Positions 29,154 through 39,800 are shown, numbered from the stretch's first letter. The stretch is 58,089 nt of DNA from a bacterium (GCA_024224155.1 JAAENP010000249.1:1-58089), one strand, 5' to 3'. Numbers and translations: made by a program. The notes: generated by a model not told the origin, from the sequence alone.

Positions 29154-30281
29154 TTGAAACCCAATATCAGTTGGACCGTCGTGGTCGTGAGCCTGGTTGT
29201 CCTGCTCGGTGGGCTGGGCGTCTACGAGAGCCGGATTCGCTCAGCCGCCCTGGCGCGAGAGCTACCGACCCGAGAGGCGCAGTGGATCTGGGCTTCGGAC
29301 CTGGACGCCGAGGACGGTTGGGTCAACTTCTTCGTCTACCGGGACTTCGTGCTCGAGAGCGGCGTGCCGGATCGTGCCGAGCTAACGATCCAGGCGGACG
29401 AAGGCTACTGGGCGTTCGTCAACCGGCAGGCGGCCGGCTCCGGCGGATTTCGAGACGGCGCGCCGGTGGACTCGTACGACGTCGCGGAGTTTCTTCGTCC
29501 CGGAGCGAACCGGCTCGTAGTCCAGCTGCGCAGCCGGCGCGGAGTGGGTGGGCTCCTGGCGAGACTGGATCTGGGGGAGGCGGGGTCGGTGGTGACCGAC
29601 GGCGGCTGGCGCATGTGCCGGCGCTATGAGAGCGCGCTGCTCGGCAGCGGATTCGTGCCCGAGGACATCGGCACCGTCAAGGTCTGGGGGGTTCCCCCGG
29701 TCGGTAGTTGGCCGGTGCTGCCCGAGGTCGTTCGTCTGCCCGCGCTCGGAGATCAACTGCTCTCGAGCCAGACCACCGACATCTTTCGGTTTCGCGCCCT
29801 GGGTCAGAGCGAATGGGTCAGGCGCTTCCCGCCTCCGGAAAGCCGCCTGCCTCTTGGGCGTTGGGTCATCTTTGACCTGGGGCGAGTGGTTCACGGCTAC
29901 ATGAACGTGGTCTTCGCCGCGCACGGCGGTGCCCAGGGTCTCGTCTACACGAGTCTGGATCGTCCCACCGGACCGGACACCGCCGATCCCGCGACGCGCT
30001 TTCTGTCGCCGGTCGGGCGCGGCTCCTGGACCGATCCGCAGCCGCGCGAGTTTCGCTTTGTCACGGTCGTCGCCCTCGCCGAGATCGCTGGCCTGAGGGT
30101 CTTTGAGACCGCGCCCGAGTGGGTCGCCGAACGGGGCGCCGGCGAGATCAGGCGGCGCCGGGCCTTCGGGTTCCAGCCGCCGCCGTCAGCTGCGACGGTT
30201 GAGCACGAATTCTGGCGCGAACTCAAGCGCGTCACGGGCCTCACTGGCCGGGAAGCCTTCGAGAGCACTCTGGGCGGCTAG
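29154..30281 (+). CDS. Exported/membrane-anchored protein with a jelly-roll carbohydrate-binding-like region
   Basis: About 375 residues. A single N-terminal span (residues about 6-22) precedes a beta-rich region: WIWASDLDAEDGWVNFFVYRDF and EGYWAFVNRQAAGSGG ... LRPGANRLVVQLRSRRGVGGLLARL resemble the galactose-binding-like modules at the N-terminus of rhamnosidase/galactosidase-type proteins. No catalytic domain is evident. The TTG at 29154 was chosen because GAGGTG lies just upstream; a GTG at 29145 is an alternative. The last 96 bases overlap the convergent polyprenyl synthase gene. The function is unknown. Confidence 0.65.
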   Translation: MKPNISWTVVVVSLVVLLGGLGVYESRIRSAALARELPTREAQWIWASDLDAEDGWVNFFVYRDFVLESGVPDRAELTIQADEGYWAFVNRQAAGSGGFRDGAPVDSYDVAEFLRPGANRLVVQLRSRRGVGGLLARLDLGEAGSVVTDGGWRMCRRYESALLGSGFVPEDIGTVKVWGVPPVGSWPVLPEVVRLPALGDQLLSSQTTDIFRFRALGQSEWVRRFPPPESRLPLGRWVIFDLGRVVHGYMNVVFAAHGGAQGLVYTSLDRPTGPDTADPATRFLSPVGRGSWTDPQPREFRFVTVVALAEIAGLRVFETAPEWVAERGAGEIRRRRAFGFQPPPSAATVEHEFWRELKRVTGLTGREAFESTLGG

Positions 30282-31205
30282 GGCGTAGGACTTCGCCATC
30301 TCCCGAACCTCTTCGACAACGCCGGCACTGGACACCAGCTCGAGGATCTGTTCGGGCTCGACGCGCAGAAACTCCCGGTCTTCGAGCACTTTTTCGATCC
30401 ATCGCCGGTGCCTGGCGCTCAGCCGAGGCATGAGTAGGACCAAAGGCAGCGTGAGCTTGCCGCCTTTGAGGTCGGACAGCACCGGTTTGCCGAGCGCGGC
30501 TTCGGTCTCGGTGAAGTCCAGAAGATCGTCGACGAGCTGGAAGCACAGTCCGAGGGAGCGTCCGTACTGCTCCAGGGCGTTCAGGTCGGCTTCGTCGCCG
30601 GCGGCGATGGCCGGAATCGAGCACGCGGACGCAAACAGATACGCCGTCTTGCGGTCGATGATGTCGAAGTACTCGTTGCGGGAAATGTCGCTGGCCCCAA
30701 GGCGTTGAAGCACTAGAAGCTCGCCCTCGGTCATGCGTAGCGTGGCGTCGCAGAGCTTGCGGACCACGTCGAGCCGATCGTGGCTCAGGGCCATCTTCAT
30801 CGAGGTGGTGTAGAGCCAGTCGCCGAGCAGCACCGCCTGGCTGTTGTCCCAGATGTTGTGAACCGTGGTTCGACCCCGGCGGAGCTTGGAGTCGTCGATG
30901 ATGTCGTCGTGCACGAGCGTCGCCGTGTGAATCAACTCGACGACCGCCGCATAGGTGATGTCTTCGGCGCTTTCGCTGCCGAGCATGCGCGAGGACAGCA
31001 GCAGGAGCGCCGGGCGCACGCGCTTGCCGCCGCCGTTGAAGATGTGCTCGCTGGCCTCTTCGATGAAGGAGATCTCGCAAGTGGTCTGCTCCCTCATCAG
31101 CGCTTCAGCGGCCGCGAGCCCCTCCGCGACCAGAGCGAGGAAGTGAGCCCCCCGGGCGGCGGTGACCACCTCGGGAGCTACTGCGAGTGACGGGTTACGG
31201 GGCAA
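30186..31205 (-). CDS. Polyprenyl (long-chain isoprenyl) diphosphate synthase
   Basis: A 339-residue trans-prenyltransferase that elongates farnesyl/geranylgeranyl diphosphate, probably for the quinone side chain. Both aspartate-rich motifs are present: LVHDDIIDDSKLRRG (first DDxxD) and FQLVDDLLDFTE (second). GKRVRPAL and GGKLTLPL are also typical. Chain length cannot be predicted reliably. It ends within the 3' end of the convergent upstream-strand gene. Confidence 0.92.
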   Translation of the reverse strand: MPRNPSLAVAPEVVTAARGAHFLALVAEGLAAAEALMREQTTCEISFIEEASEHIFNGGGKRVRPALLLLSSRMLGSESAEDITYAAVVELIHTATLVHDDIIDDSKLRRGRTTVHNIWDNSQAVLLGDWLYTTSMKMALSHDRLDVVRKLCDATLRMTEGELLVLQRLGASDISRNEYFDIIDRKTAYLFASACSIPAIAAGDEADLNALEQYGRSLGLCFQLVDDLLDFTETEAALGKPVLSDLKGGKLTLPLVLLMPRLSARHRRWIEKVLEDREFLRVEPEQILELVSSAGVVEEVREMAKSYALAAQSALEGFPASEARDALEFAPEFVLNRRS

Positions 31206-31221
31206 CGGGAGCGACCTGGTC

Positions 31222-31890
31222 TCAGGAATCGAATGGTTTTACGGGCTCGAAGTCCTCTACTTCTTCTAATTCTCCGTCCCGAAACCGGTAGACCTTGCCC
31301 ATCTCGAAATACCACCAATCGACAAAGGTGCCGCTCGCCGAGACTCTTTGGCGGACCTTATCCGGTTTTCCGGCCTCGCGGTAGACCTGCTCCTGGGCCT
31401 CGGTCTCGACGCCGGCGCGAAACTCCAGGAACGATTCGAGAAACCAAGTGTCCTCGATCTGGACCGTGGCAACGACCGGGCTGCCGTGCCCGATTCTGGA
31501 ACTGAGATCTTCCCTGTGGAGGGCATGAAAACCCTCGCCGCCGGGCTCGGCCACGGTGACCCCGAACGCCAGGGTGAAGCGATTGAAGCCCTTGTCCCAG
31601 GGCCACTGGATCTCGAAGGCTCCGTCGGCCGAGGTTTTCGTCGAGGTCTCACGAACGACCGGCTTGCGTCGGCGAAAACGCAGGTAGTCGTACGAGTGAC
31701 GGGCTGCTTCGAGAACCACCTCGAGATCGGCTATAGGCTGGTTGTCGAAGTCGGTGACGGTGCCGGTAATGGTAACCAGCTCGCCCCGGTCGTAGCCGCG
31801 ACCTCTCGCCGCCGCGGCCGAATAGAAGCTGCCGGCCGCCAGGGCCAGGAGTACGGTCGCTCCGAGAGGGAGAAGGGAACTGCGTGTCAT
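31222..31890 (-). CDS. Exported protein with carboxypeptidase-regulatory-like domain
   Basis: A 222-residue protein with an N-terminal signal (residues about 7-28). The segment LVTITGTVTDFDNQPIADL resembles a carboxypeptidase regulatory-like (transthyretin-fold) domain. The C-terminal YREAGKPDKVRQRVSASGTFV... part resembles the compact SmpA/BamE-like fold that carries WWYF and GKVYRF. It is located between a lolA-like gene and the polyprenyl synthase. The role is unknown; a periplasmic envelope-assembly or scaffolding function is a guess. Confidence 0.65.
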   Translation of the reverse strand: MTRSSLLPLGATVLLALAAGSFYSAAAARGRGYDRGELVTITGTVTDFDNQPIADLEVVLEAARHSYDYLRFRRRKPVVRETSTKTSADGAFEIQWPWDKGFNRFTLAFGVTVAEPGGEGFHALHREDLSSRIGHGSPVVATVQIEDTWFLESFLEFRAGVETEAQEQVYREAGKPDKVRQRVSASGTFVDWWYFEMGKVYRFRDGELEEVEDFEPVKPFDS

Positions 31891-31958
31891 GTGGAATCAG
31901 ATCCGCCGGAGCGCGAACTGCGACCTCATTATACGGAAGGCTCCGGTCGGGTCTCGGA

Positions 31959-32645
31959 TCAGTCTTCCAGCCAATCGATCGCCGGAGGCGCGAAATCCGT
32001 CTTGTCCTCGAGTTCCTCGTAGTTGGTCATCTCGAATCGAGTCTGGTTGCCGCTGGCGTCGTCATAGGCGAGGGCGAGGAGGCGGGCGGCCCCGGAATGA
32101 TCGGCAGACGGGTCGCCCGCCTCGCCGTGGCCGACCTCGATCGTGGCCTCGCGAAGGTCCGAGGTTTCGTTCTTCGGGATCAGCCGGATGATGGTTCGGT
32201 CGTTTTCGGGGGCGCCGAGCTCGGCTCGGTATCGGGCGCGTAGCGCGTCGACCTCGAGCCGGAGAAGATCGAGGCCTTCGGCTTCACTGTCGTTGACCAG
32301 AAAGCGGCGGCCGCTCGACTCGCCGGGATTCCAGGTGTAGACCCAGTCACCGCAGAGAAGGAAATCCTTGGGGAAGGGCTCGAGGTACTCGAAGCGCAGG
32401 CACCGCGGCAGGTCGACATAGAGAGCCCCCGACTCGGTGTCGCCGGTGGAGAACCCGCCGGGCACGAAGGTCTGGATGAAACGGGTCTCGAGCGGCGAGG
32501 CATCGCGCAGCTGGTCGCGGACTCCCGCGAGGACCTGCCAAGGATCGGTGCCGGTTGAGGAATCAGCGCTGAGTGCACCGGCGCCGGTGGCGAGGCCGGC
32601 CGCGGCGGCGAGCCCCCAAGACAGCAACAGCAGGAACACCCTCAA
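31959..32645 (-). CDS. LolA-like outer-membrane lipoprotein carrier
   Basis: A 228-residue periplasmic protein with a signal peptide and a LolA/LolB-type half-barrel: [44 protein letters not shown]. LolA shuttles outer-membrane lipoproteins across the periplasm. The start is a TTG at 32645 overlapping the purH TGA as TTGA; a GTG six bases later is an alternative. Sequence divergence leaves open another LolA-fold carrier, such as a glycolipid-binding one. Confidence 0.8.
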   Translation of the reverse strand: MRVFLLLLSWGLAAAAGLATGAGALSADSSTGTDPWQVLAGVRDQLRDASPLETRFIQTFVPGGFSTGDTESGALYVDLPRCLRFEYLEPFPKDFLLCGDWVYTWNPGESSGRRFLVNDSEAEGLDLLRLEVDALRARYRAELGAPENDRTIIRLIPKNETSDLREATIEVGHGEAGDPSADHSGAARLLALAYDDASGNQTRFEMTNYEELEDKTDFAPPAIDWLED

Positions 32646-34192
32646 TGCCGGAAATGCCTCGTCTGGGTCATGAGCATCGCGACGCCGTGCTCGTCGGCCG
32701 CCGCAATGACCTCCTCGTCGCGCTTGCTTCCTCCGGGCTGAACGATGGCCTTGATGCCGGCCTCGGCCAGGAAGTCGAGACCGTCCCTGAAGGGAAAGAA
32801 CGCGTCGGAGGCGGCTACGCAACCTCCGAGGGGCAACTCCGCCTTGCCGATTGCGAGCCGGCAGGAGTCGACCCGGCTCATCTGGCCGGCTCCGATGCCG
32901 ACGGTCTGGACCCGATTGGTCACCACGATGGCGTTCGAGCGCACGTGGCGAACAATGCGCCAGGCGAAGTCGAGCCCGTCGAGCTCTTCGGGGGTCGGTT
33001 GGCGCCGTGTGGGACAGCTCCAGGTGCCGGGGTAATCGGACCAGAGGTCGGCGTCCTGAATCAGGAAACCGCCGTCGATACCTCGATACTCGCGGCGATC
33101 CGAGGGTTCGATCAGCGGACACCGGATCAGTCGAAGATTCGACTTGGGTGAGAGCCGGGTCAGGGCTTCGTCGGTGAAGGCCGGCGCCAGCACGACCTCG
33201 ACGAACTGGGGCGCGAGGGCCTCGGCGAGCTTCAGGTCCGCGGCGCGGTTGACCGCGACCACCGAGCCGAAAGCAGACATGGGATCACAGGCCAGAGCGC
33301 GTTCGTAGGCTTGGGCGCAATCTTCGCCGCGGGCGGCTCCCGAGGGGTTGTTGTGCTTGACCACCACGGCGGCGGGCTCGTCGAGAGCGCTGACCATTCG
33401 GCGGGCGGCGTCGGCGTCGAGGAGGTTGTTGAACGAGAGCTCCTTTCCCTGGAGCTTCTCGAAACCGCCGAAGACCCCGGACTCGCCGTGGACGCGATAG
33501 AGCGCGGCCTTCTGATGCGGGTTTTCCCCGTAGCGCAGACGGCTCTCCCGCTTGAGGTCGAGCAGCAGGTGATGGGGCAGCTTCGCCGAGCCCTCCGAGC
33601 CCAGTCCCTCGAGCCAATGGGCGATGGCTGCATCGTAGGACTGAGTGTGGCGGAAAGCCTTGATCGCCAGGTTCCTGCGCAGAGAGTCGGGGACGGTGCC
33701 GCCTCCCTCCTCGAGCGCCGCCAGAACCTGAGGGTAGTCGTCGGGGTCGACCACGGCGATCACGCCGCGATGGTTCTTGGCCGCGCCCCGGATCATCGCC
33801 GGCCCGCCGATGTCGACCATCTCGATGATCTCCTCGAACGGCGCTCCGGACGCGGCCACCTTTTGAAACGGATAGAGATTGACCACGACCAGATCGATCG
33901 CCGTGATGCCGTGCTCGCCGAGCTGAGTCAGGTGGGACGCCCGTTCACGGTCGGCCAGGATGCCGCCGTGGATCTGGGGGTGCAGCGTCTTGACGCGGCC
34001 GTCGAGAATCTCCGGAAAGCCGGTTACGTCCGACACCCGGATCAGCTCCAGGCCGGCGCCGCTCAGGCTCTGGTGGGTGCCGCCGGTCGAGAGGATCTCG
34101 ATACCGAGGTGGCTCAAGCCCTTGGCGAACTCGACGACGTCGCGCTTGTCGTAGACCGAGATCAGCGCTCGGCGCGCTTTGAGCATCGTCAT
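32642..34192 (-). CDS. purH: Bifunctional AICAR transformylase/IMP cyclohydrolase
   Basis: Catalyses the last two steps of IMP synthesis. The 516 residues comprise an N-terminal MGS-like cyclohydrolase domain ([43 protein letters not shown]) and a C-terminal AICAR transformylase domain ([45 protein letters not shown]). It overlaps the upstream gene by 4 bases and the lolA-like gene downstream by 4 bases. Confidence 0.96.
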   Translation of the reverse strand: MTMLKARRALISVYDKRDVVEFAKGLSHLGIEILSTGGTHQSLSGAGLELIRVSDVTGFPEILDGRVKTLHPQIHGGILADRERASHLTQLGEHGITAIDLVVVNLYPFQKVAASGAPFEEIIEMVDIGGPAMIRGAAKNHRGVIAVVDPDDYPQVLAALEEGGGTVPDSLRRNLAIKAFRHTQSYDAAIAHWLEGLGSEGSAKLPHHLLLDLKRESRLRYGENPHQKAALYRVHGESGVFGGFEKLQGKELSFNNLLDADAARRMVSALDEPAAVVVKHNNPSGAARGEDCAQAYERALACDPMSAFGSVVAVNRAADLKLAEALAPQFVEVVLAPAFTDEALTRLSPKSNLRLIRCPLIEPSDRREYRGIDGGFLIQDADLWSDYPGTWSCPTRRQPTPEELDGLDFAWRIVRHVRSNAIVVTNRVQTVGIGAGQMSRVDSCRLAIGKAELPLGGCVAASDAFFPFRDGLDFLAEAGIKAIVQPGGSKRDEEVIAAADEHGVAMLMTQTRHFRH

Positions 34193-34974
34193 CGTCCCCG
34201 CGCTCCGGTCCGGGGGGGCGGCGCTTCGGCCGTCTCCGACAGGGCGGTCGGCAGGGTGATCGGCAGCTCGCGTCGATCCGCGCCGCCGGCGCTCAGCCAG
34301 ACGTAGCGGTAGATTGCCGCGAGATCGCTCACCGCATGACTGAAGGCGATCGATCCGACGCCGAAGGCCGTCGACTTGTCGTCGAACTGGCCGATGCCGT
34401 CGATCGCGCCGATTCTTCGATACTCAAGGCCGATCAGAGGGTAGAGCTCCGAGCCCCGACGGCCGGTCTCCGAGAGCAGGTGGTCGAGTGCCGTCTCGGT
34501 TCTGACGTCGCGGCCCTGGCCGTAGAAGATCACCGCGAAGCGCGGGAACGCGCTCGCCGCATAGGTCTCGTAGTCCATCCGATACCGCTCCTCCTGTGGA
34601 TCGTCGGAGGAGTGCTTGAGCGGATTGTTGGCCTCGGCGGCGTAGACCGTCAGCCGGCCGAGCTCGTGGACGATCTCTCGGAAGGGCCGGTGGGCTTCGA
34701 TGGCGCCGATGATCGCCTCGGAACCGCTCTCCAGTCGCGACAGCAGAGCCGCGCCGCTGTCGGAGTGACCGCGGCCGCCGATCGAGGCCGACAGACCTGC
34801 CGCGAAGGCCTTTTCGTGGCGCTTGATCTGCCGAAACAGGTCCGGTGGCGCAATCGTCGCCGCCTGCCGCGCGATCTCGGCATGCATCTCCGGAGTCCAG
34901 GCGCTTGCGGGTGCCAGGGTCACGAAGCCCAGCAGGATCGTGAGAGCCGACGGAATCATGCGGGTGGGACTCAT
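34189..34974 (-). CDS. Exported zinc phospholipase C / P1 nuclease-like protein
   Basis: A 261-residue protein. The signal peptide appears to be cut after ASA, so the mature protein would start with Trp1 and have His6 (WTPEMH). P1-nuclease and bacillary phospholipase C families use exactly an N-terminal Trp and a nearby His as zinc ligands. A later HxxxD (SHAVSD) is also reminiscent. The middle ligands are not obvious, so the assignment is tentative. The gene is cotranscribed with purH and overlaps it by 4 bases. Confidence 0.55.
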   Translation of the reverse strand: MSPTRMIPSALTILLGFVTLAPASAWTPEMHAEIARQAATIAPPDLFRQIKRHEKAFAAGLSASIGGRGHSDSGAALLSRLESGSEAIIGAIEAHRPFREIVHELGRLTVYAAEANNPLKHSSDDPQEERYRMDYETYAASAFPRFAVIFYGQGRDVRTETALDHLLSETGRRGSELYPLIGLEYRRIGAIDGIGQFDDKSTAFGVGSIAFSHAVSDLAAIYRYVWLSAGGADRRELPITLPTALSETAEAPPPRTGARGR

Positions 34975-35110
34975 GGGCAGTGGCTCTTGCTCCGGATTCT
35001 AGTCGAATCGGGTAGCTGCAAGACCCGAGCCCGGCGAACCGCACCGCGCCTCGGCTTGACTCACCGCCGCCCTGAGGCTATAAAGCGCTGGGGCTTTTTC
35101 CGGGCCCCGT

Positions 35111-35186
35111 GCCCAGGTAGCTCAGTCGGTAGAGCACCTGACTGAAAATCAGGGTGTCGGTGGTTCGATTCCGCCCCTGGGCACCA
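35111..35186 (+). tRNA. tRNA-Phe (GAA anticodon)
   Basis: Full cloverleaf of 76 bases with acceptor GCCCAGG/CCTGGGC, discriminator A and encoded CCA. The anticodon stem CCTGA/TCAGG encloses CTGAAAA. Its 3' 48 bases are repeated exactly at 43686-43733, marking it as the integration site of the element to its right. Confidence 0.97.
35139..35186 (+). repeat. Left attachment repeat (attL), within tRNA-Phe
   Basis: 48 bases from the T of the anticodon stem to CCA, identical over the full length to 43686-43733. The copy to the left completes a functional tRNA, as is normal for site-specific integration into a tRNA gene. Confidence 0.9.
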
Positions 35187-35496
35187 GTTGAGTCTCTTAC
35201 TCTCAACAGTTTGCAGCTCGCACCGAGCAGACCTTGTTCATCCTCGAAAGAGGGTGAGCAAACAATGAGCAAACACTCTGTGTTGTGGTCCGTCGCAGCA
35301 TGTCGTAGATCGCTCGCTCGAAAGCGACCAGCATCGGAAGAGGAGCGGGGCCGAACGCCCTGCGGCCACGCGAGTCAGCGACCCGAGCCACGCACCGCTG
35401 AGGCCCTCCGCTCCCGAGGGCCGTCTGCAGCTGGTCAGCAGCTTCAACGATCCTAGTCGGTAAGATGCAGCGTCACCTGCGAAAGCGTGCCTTCCG
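35187..35496. other. Gene-free left flank of the element
   Basis: This 310-base stretch follows the tRNA. It contains GAGCAAACAATGAGCAAACA, two copies of GAGCAAAC within 20 bases, and otherwise nothing I can assign. No integrase gene is here. Confidence 0.6.
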
Positions 35497-35865
35497 ATGA
35501 TCGGTACCACTGTCTCCCACTACAAGATCCTCGAGAAGCTCGGGGGTGGTGGCATGGGCGTCGTCTGCCGGGCCGAGGATCTGATCCTGGGTCGGCACGT
35601 GGCGCTGAAGTTCCTGCCGGACGCGCTGGCCGAAGACCCGGAGGCCCTGGCGCGATTCCGGCGCGAGGCGCGGGCGGCCTCGGCCTTGAACCATCCCCAC
35701 ATCTGCACGATCCACGAGCTGGGGGAAGACGAAGGCCGCCCGTTCATCGTCATGGAGTTGATGGACGATCAGACCTTGAAGTACCGCATCAGCGGCCAGC
35801 TGTATCGGCTCAAGAAGCGCCGGAAGTCTCCGTCGGCGTTGGCTAGCCTCACCGTTGAACCTTGA
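35497..35865 (+). pseudogene. Truncated Ser/Thr protein kinase (N-lobe only)
   Basis: The frame starts with [20 protein letters not shown], whose glycine-rich loop is typical of acidobacterial-style kinases, then [10 protein letters not shown] (ATP-binding Lys), a conserved helix Glu and [20 protein letters not shown]. Homology stops around residue 97 (about base 35790) and the tail is unrelated. The HRD and DFG catalytic motifs are missing, so it cannot be an active kinase. Confidence 0.85.
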
Positions 35866-36068
35866 TTGTCGGCCCACGAGGTGGCAGTAAACAGGTGTAT
35901 CGCGTCCTTGACCCGAAACTTGATGCCGTAGTCTCGCGTGGCCAGGGTAACCAGTACTACAGCGTGTTCACCGGCTTTCGCGGGAGTGGGAATGACTTCG
36001 ATCTCTCCAGAAGCGATGAGTCCCATGATGGCGGCCGTTGATCGTTCGACCCAAGCCTGATTGAACAC
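35769..36068 (-). pseudogene. PIN-domain (VapC-like) fragment
   Basis: The frame contains GIKFRVKDAIHLFTATSWAD and later DGDFRRFL, resembling the central and C-terminal parts of PIN-domain nucleases (DAIHLATA ... D.DF). The last residues are antisense to the kinase fragment and probably not native, so the junction lies near 35800. The N-terminal Asp motif is not evident. A truncated toxin remnant is the likely reading, with modest confidence. Confidence 0.55.
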
Positions 36069-36102
36069 CGCCGGTTCCCTGCGCAGGCGACCGCGTGGAC
36101 CC

Positions 36103-36696
36103 CTAATACCTCACTAGAGAGCTACCACGCGCCCAACGCAGCCCGCTTCGCCGCCAGCGGCCTCCACCCCAGAAAACCGAATTCCTACTCCGCTTGTCCT
36201 GTCGCTTCGCTCGAATACCGCATACGACGTCGCAGTCCTCCAGTTGGTCGAGGAGGCGCGGAATATCGTCGGGGTCGTTTTGAAGGTTGGCGTCGAGTGT
36301 GATCACGACCGGCGCGCGGATTCGCTCAAAAGCCGTGGCAAGCGCAGCGGATTGTCCCAGATTCCGCTCGTGTCGGATGACCCGGACGTAGTCGTTGGCG
36401 GCGGCGAGCCGGTCCATGACGCCTGGTGAGGCGTCCGTCGAGGCGTCGTCGACGAGCAGAATCTCGTAGGTCAAAGATGCCGGTGAGAGCGCCTTGCGTA
36501 TCTCGGAAACGAGAATCGGAAGGTTCTCGGCTTCGTTGTAGGCCGGCACCACGATCGAGACCGGTCCGACACCAGAATCCGAACATCCGTCGCCTCCGAT
36601 CCTAGAAGATTTAGACGGGCGTAGGAATGGCCCCTCCCTGGTCGATCCCGTTGGGTCCGAGGCTAACACTCCGCCACGCCGGCTACGGGTCGGCAA
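36103..36696 (-). pseudogene. Truncated family-2 glycosyltransferase
   Basis: VSIVVPAYNEAENLPILVSE, LVDDASTDASP and ITLDANLQNDPDDIP are the N-terminal hallmarks of dolichol-phosphate-mannose-synthase-like GT2 enzymes. Similarity ends after CDVVCGIRAKRQDK and the remaining 27 residues are unrelated, so the acceptor half and membrane anchors are gone. The reported start is a TTG; no better start is clear. Confidence 0.85.
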
Positions 36697-36886
36697 CCCC
36701 GATCGCCGTTACCGGCCGGACGGCCTCCGGGGCGCGGGCCTCTAGCGGGAGCTCTGAATCCCCGGCGTCATGACCGTCAGGCCGAGCGTCGCGGTGCAGG
36801 GGCTTGGGCTCTTGGTCCGGGAGCGTGATCTGCTCTCCCGCGGATGACTCAGGCTTCTGTGCATGTACCATGCGCTCTCGAAGACG

Positions 36887-39800
36887 ATGAAGTTCCCGCA
36901 CCTCACGACGTTCGCCCTCTGTGGGGCTTACCTGGCACTCGCCGGCTGCACCTGCGGCAAAGAGCAGCAGGCTTCCGAGCGCTCCGGCTCCGAAGCCCCC
37001 CGGGCAGCTGGATCCAGCCAACCGCCCACCATCTCCGCTCTTCCCGCGCTACAGTCGCCGGATCTCGACGCCGAGCGGGCTCTCGAGCTCTTCCAATCGA
37101 TCGGCACTGATGAACCGCCGCTCGAGATCCCACCGCCGATCGAGGATCTCTCGGGCGCCATCGTAGAGGTCGAGCCGAACGATAGTAAGAAAGACGCCAC
37201 CCCGATGGGAACCGCCCGGCTGGCCCGAGGAACTACCGAGAAGAACTACGACTACTTTCAGTTCGAGGTCGAGGGTACGGCGCAGCGCTGGTTGATCGAA
37301 GTTCGTGGCCCAAGCGTTAGTCGCGCCGAGTACAGTGACTCGGGCGGCAACAAGCACCGCCTCGGCACGGTCAAGGGGGAAGAGGGAGTCCAGGTCACGG
37401 CGAACTTGGTGCTCCAGCCCGGCGCGCATTACCTGTACGTCTATGGCGGCGAAGGCGGCGACTACACGATTCGCCTTTTCGAGATCGGCAGCGCCGCCGA
37501 AAGCGATGATCGTGAGCCAAACAACGATGCAACCCGCGCGGCGCCGCTTCGAGCGGAAACTTCTGCCTCGGGCATCCTCTATCCCACCGGCGACATCGAC
37601 TTCTACCGCTTCTCGACCTTCGCCGAGACGACGGTTCGGATCCACGTTCAGACGCCGCCCGACCTCAAGATATCCCTCGATCTTTCCGACGCCTACGGCA
37701 CCGGCTCGACTCGGTTGGTCAGGTGGTATGCCACTGAGCCGGGCCAGGACTTCGAAGATACCCGCTTGCTCTTGCCCGGTGATTATCTCCTTGCTCTCCG
37801 GGGGTCGGGCGTATCGAGCCGGTCACCCTACTCGGTTCGTTATGAAGTGCTCGACCAGACCGAGACGGCGCGTCGAATCGTGGACCTCGAACCCAATGAC
37901 GATGTCCATGGCGCCGGTCGGTTGCCCAACGACCGAGTCCTGGTCGGGACATTGGCCGGAAGCGATGACTATTACCACCTGCCCCGAGTAGCCGTTGACA
38001 CGAAGCTCGTCATCTCGGGCCCGGTTGAAGACTCACCGACTGCCCCAATCGCTCCTACCGCCGATGACGCCAAGCCCGACCCACCCTCGAGAAGAGTCCC
38101 GAAAGACATCCGGCTCTATCCGCAGGCGGGCGAAAAGCAGAACGTGAGGCCTAAGCTGAGCGCGGAAACCGGCCGTCTCGAGGTCGACCTCCCGGCGAGC
38201 TCCGTCCCGATCCTGCAGCTACGAGGGAGTGGCGCCTACCACCTAGAGCTCGATTTCGATCCGCCGCTCGAGGGTCTGAAAGCCGCCGAAGTCTCCTCGG
38301 TCGACATCCGGCTCTCCGCCGCGAATCGCCGGTTTGCCGCGTTCATCGACCGCTTTCAGAAGACTCAATTGCAGGCGGCTCTGGCCAATCGCGGCGAACG
38401 GCGGATCGACGTTGAGTTGGCAGTTACCTCCGATCACTACGCCTGGGTCCCTGACCTGGATGCCACGAGCCTCAGTCTTGCACCGGGCGAGACCCGGGTC
38501 GTCGAGGGCACGCTCGAAGTCGCGCCCGACGCCTGGTCGACGCAGCCTGCCAGATTGAGCCTCGAGGCGGAGATCGGCGACGAATCTCTCGGCCGCCACT
38601 CTGTGCGCGTCTTTGCGGAGTGCGGTGCGCCACCTGTCGGCTCTTCCGACAAGGGCCTCCTGCCGCCCGCTCTCGCCGGCGGCTTCAACGCGGCGGTCCA
38701 GACCTTCGGCGGACGCGTTCTGGTCGAAGATGAGCGCGCTCGACGTCAGGTCGCCGCCATCAACGACGGCTTTACCTACATCGACGGGGGTCCGTTCTTT
38801 CCGATCAAGGATGGAATCGGAACGTTGATTGTCGAGCTTGCCGGCTCGGAGCCGGTGCCGGTCGCCGGTGTTCTTTTGAACCCTCTGAGCAAGCGTCAAG
38901 GTTTCGAGTGGATCCGAGACTTCGACCTTCTCCTGTCCGAAGACGGTGTGCTCTTCACCGAGGCGGTGTCGGGGACGTTGGCTCGCTTGCCCATCGAGCA
39001 AGCCTTCCCGCTCACCTCTCCAGTACCGGCCCGCTTCGCTCAGCTGCGCGTGCGTTCGACCCACGGCAAGGCCACCCGGGCCACTCTCGGCGAGCTCAAG
39101 ATCGTCGCCGCACCCGAGTGGGACCCAGCGGACGGAGCCGCCTTGAATCTCTCCGACCCGGAGCTCGGCGGCCACATCGTGCGTTGGAACTGGCTCGTCC
39201 ACTACAACTATGTCAGCGGGATGCTGACCGAAGAACCCGACGCCAACAAAGTTCGGGTGGATCCGGACCTTCCGACCGAGTGGGTCGTCGGTTTCCATCA
39301 CAACCGGGCAGCTCAAATCGAGCGGCTCGAATGGGTCGAGAAGAAGACGCCTCTGTATCGGGCCTTCGACCGCGTGCTGGTCGCGGTGAGCACCGAGAGT
39401 CCACTGGGACCCTGGCAGGCGATCGGCAGCTGGGACCTCACGGACGATCGGGCGACGCCACGAGCCTGGGAACTCGACCAGCCGGTCTGGGCGCGGTTCG
39501 TCAAGTTTTCGAGCCCCGACGCGCAGAAGGCCGAGACCTGGGATCTGCCCGAGAGCATTCGCATCTGGGAGCGCCCGAGCAGCGCCGACTACCGGTCGAT
39601 TCTCACCGAATGGGGCCACTACTCGGCCAGCGCTTTCTACGAGACGACGCTCGAGAGGCCCTCTCCAGTCGTCGTCGGCGACGACGACAACGACACGCGC
39701 GAATCGGCCGACCGGCTGCCGATCGATCAAACCGTCGGCGGTGTCGTGACCCTCGGTGAGGATGAGGATTGGTATCGCATCGAGATTTCTCGAGATGCCA

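Noticed and set aside
35078-35272. Minus-strand open frame reading GRNRTTDTLIFSQVLYRLSY over the tRNA-Phe
   Set aside because: It is the antisense translation of the tRNA gene; such frames recur at tRNA-Phe in many genomes and are not proteins.
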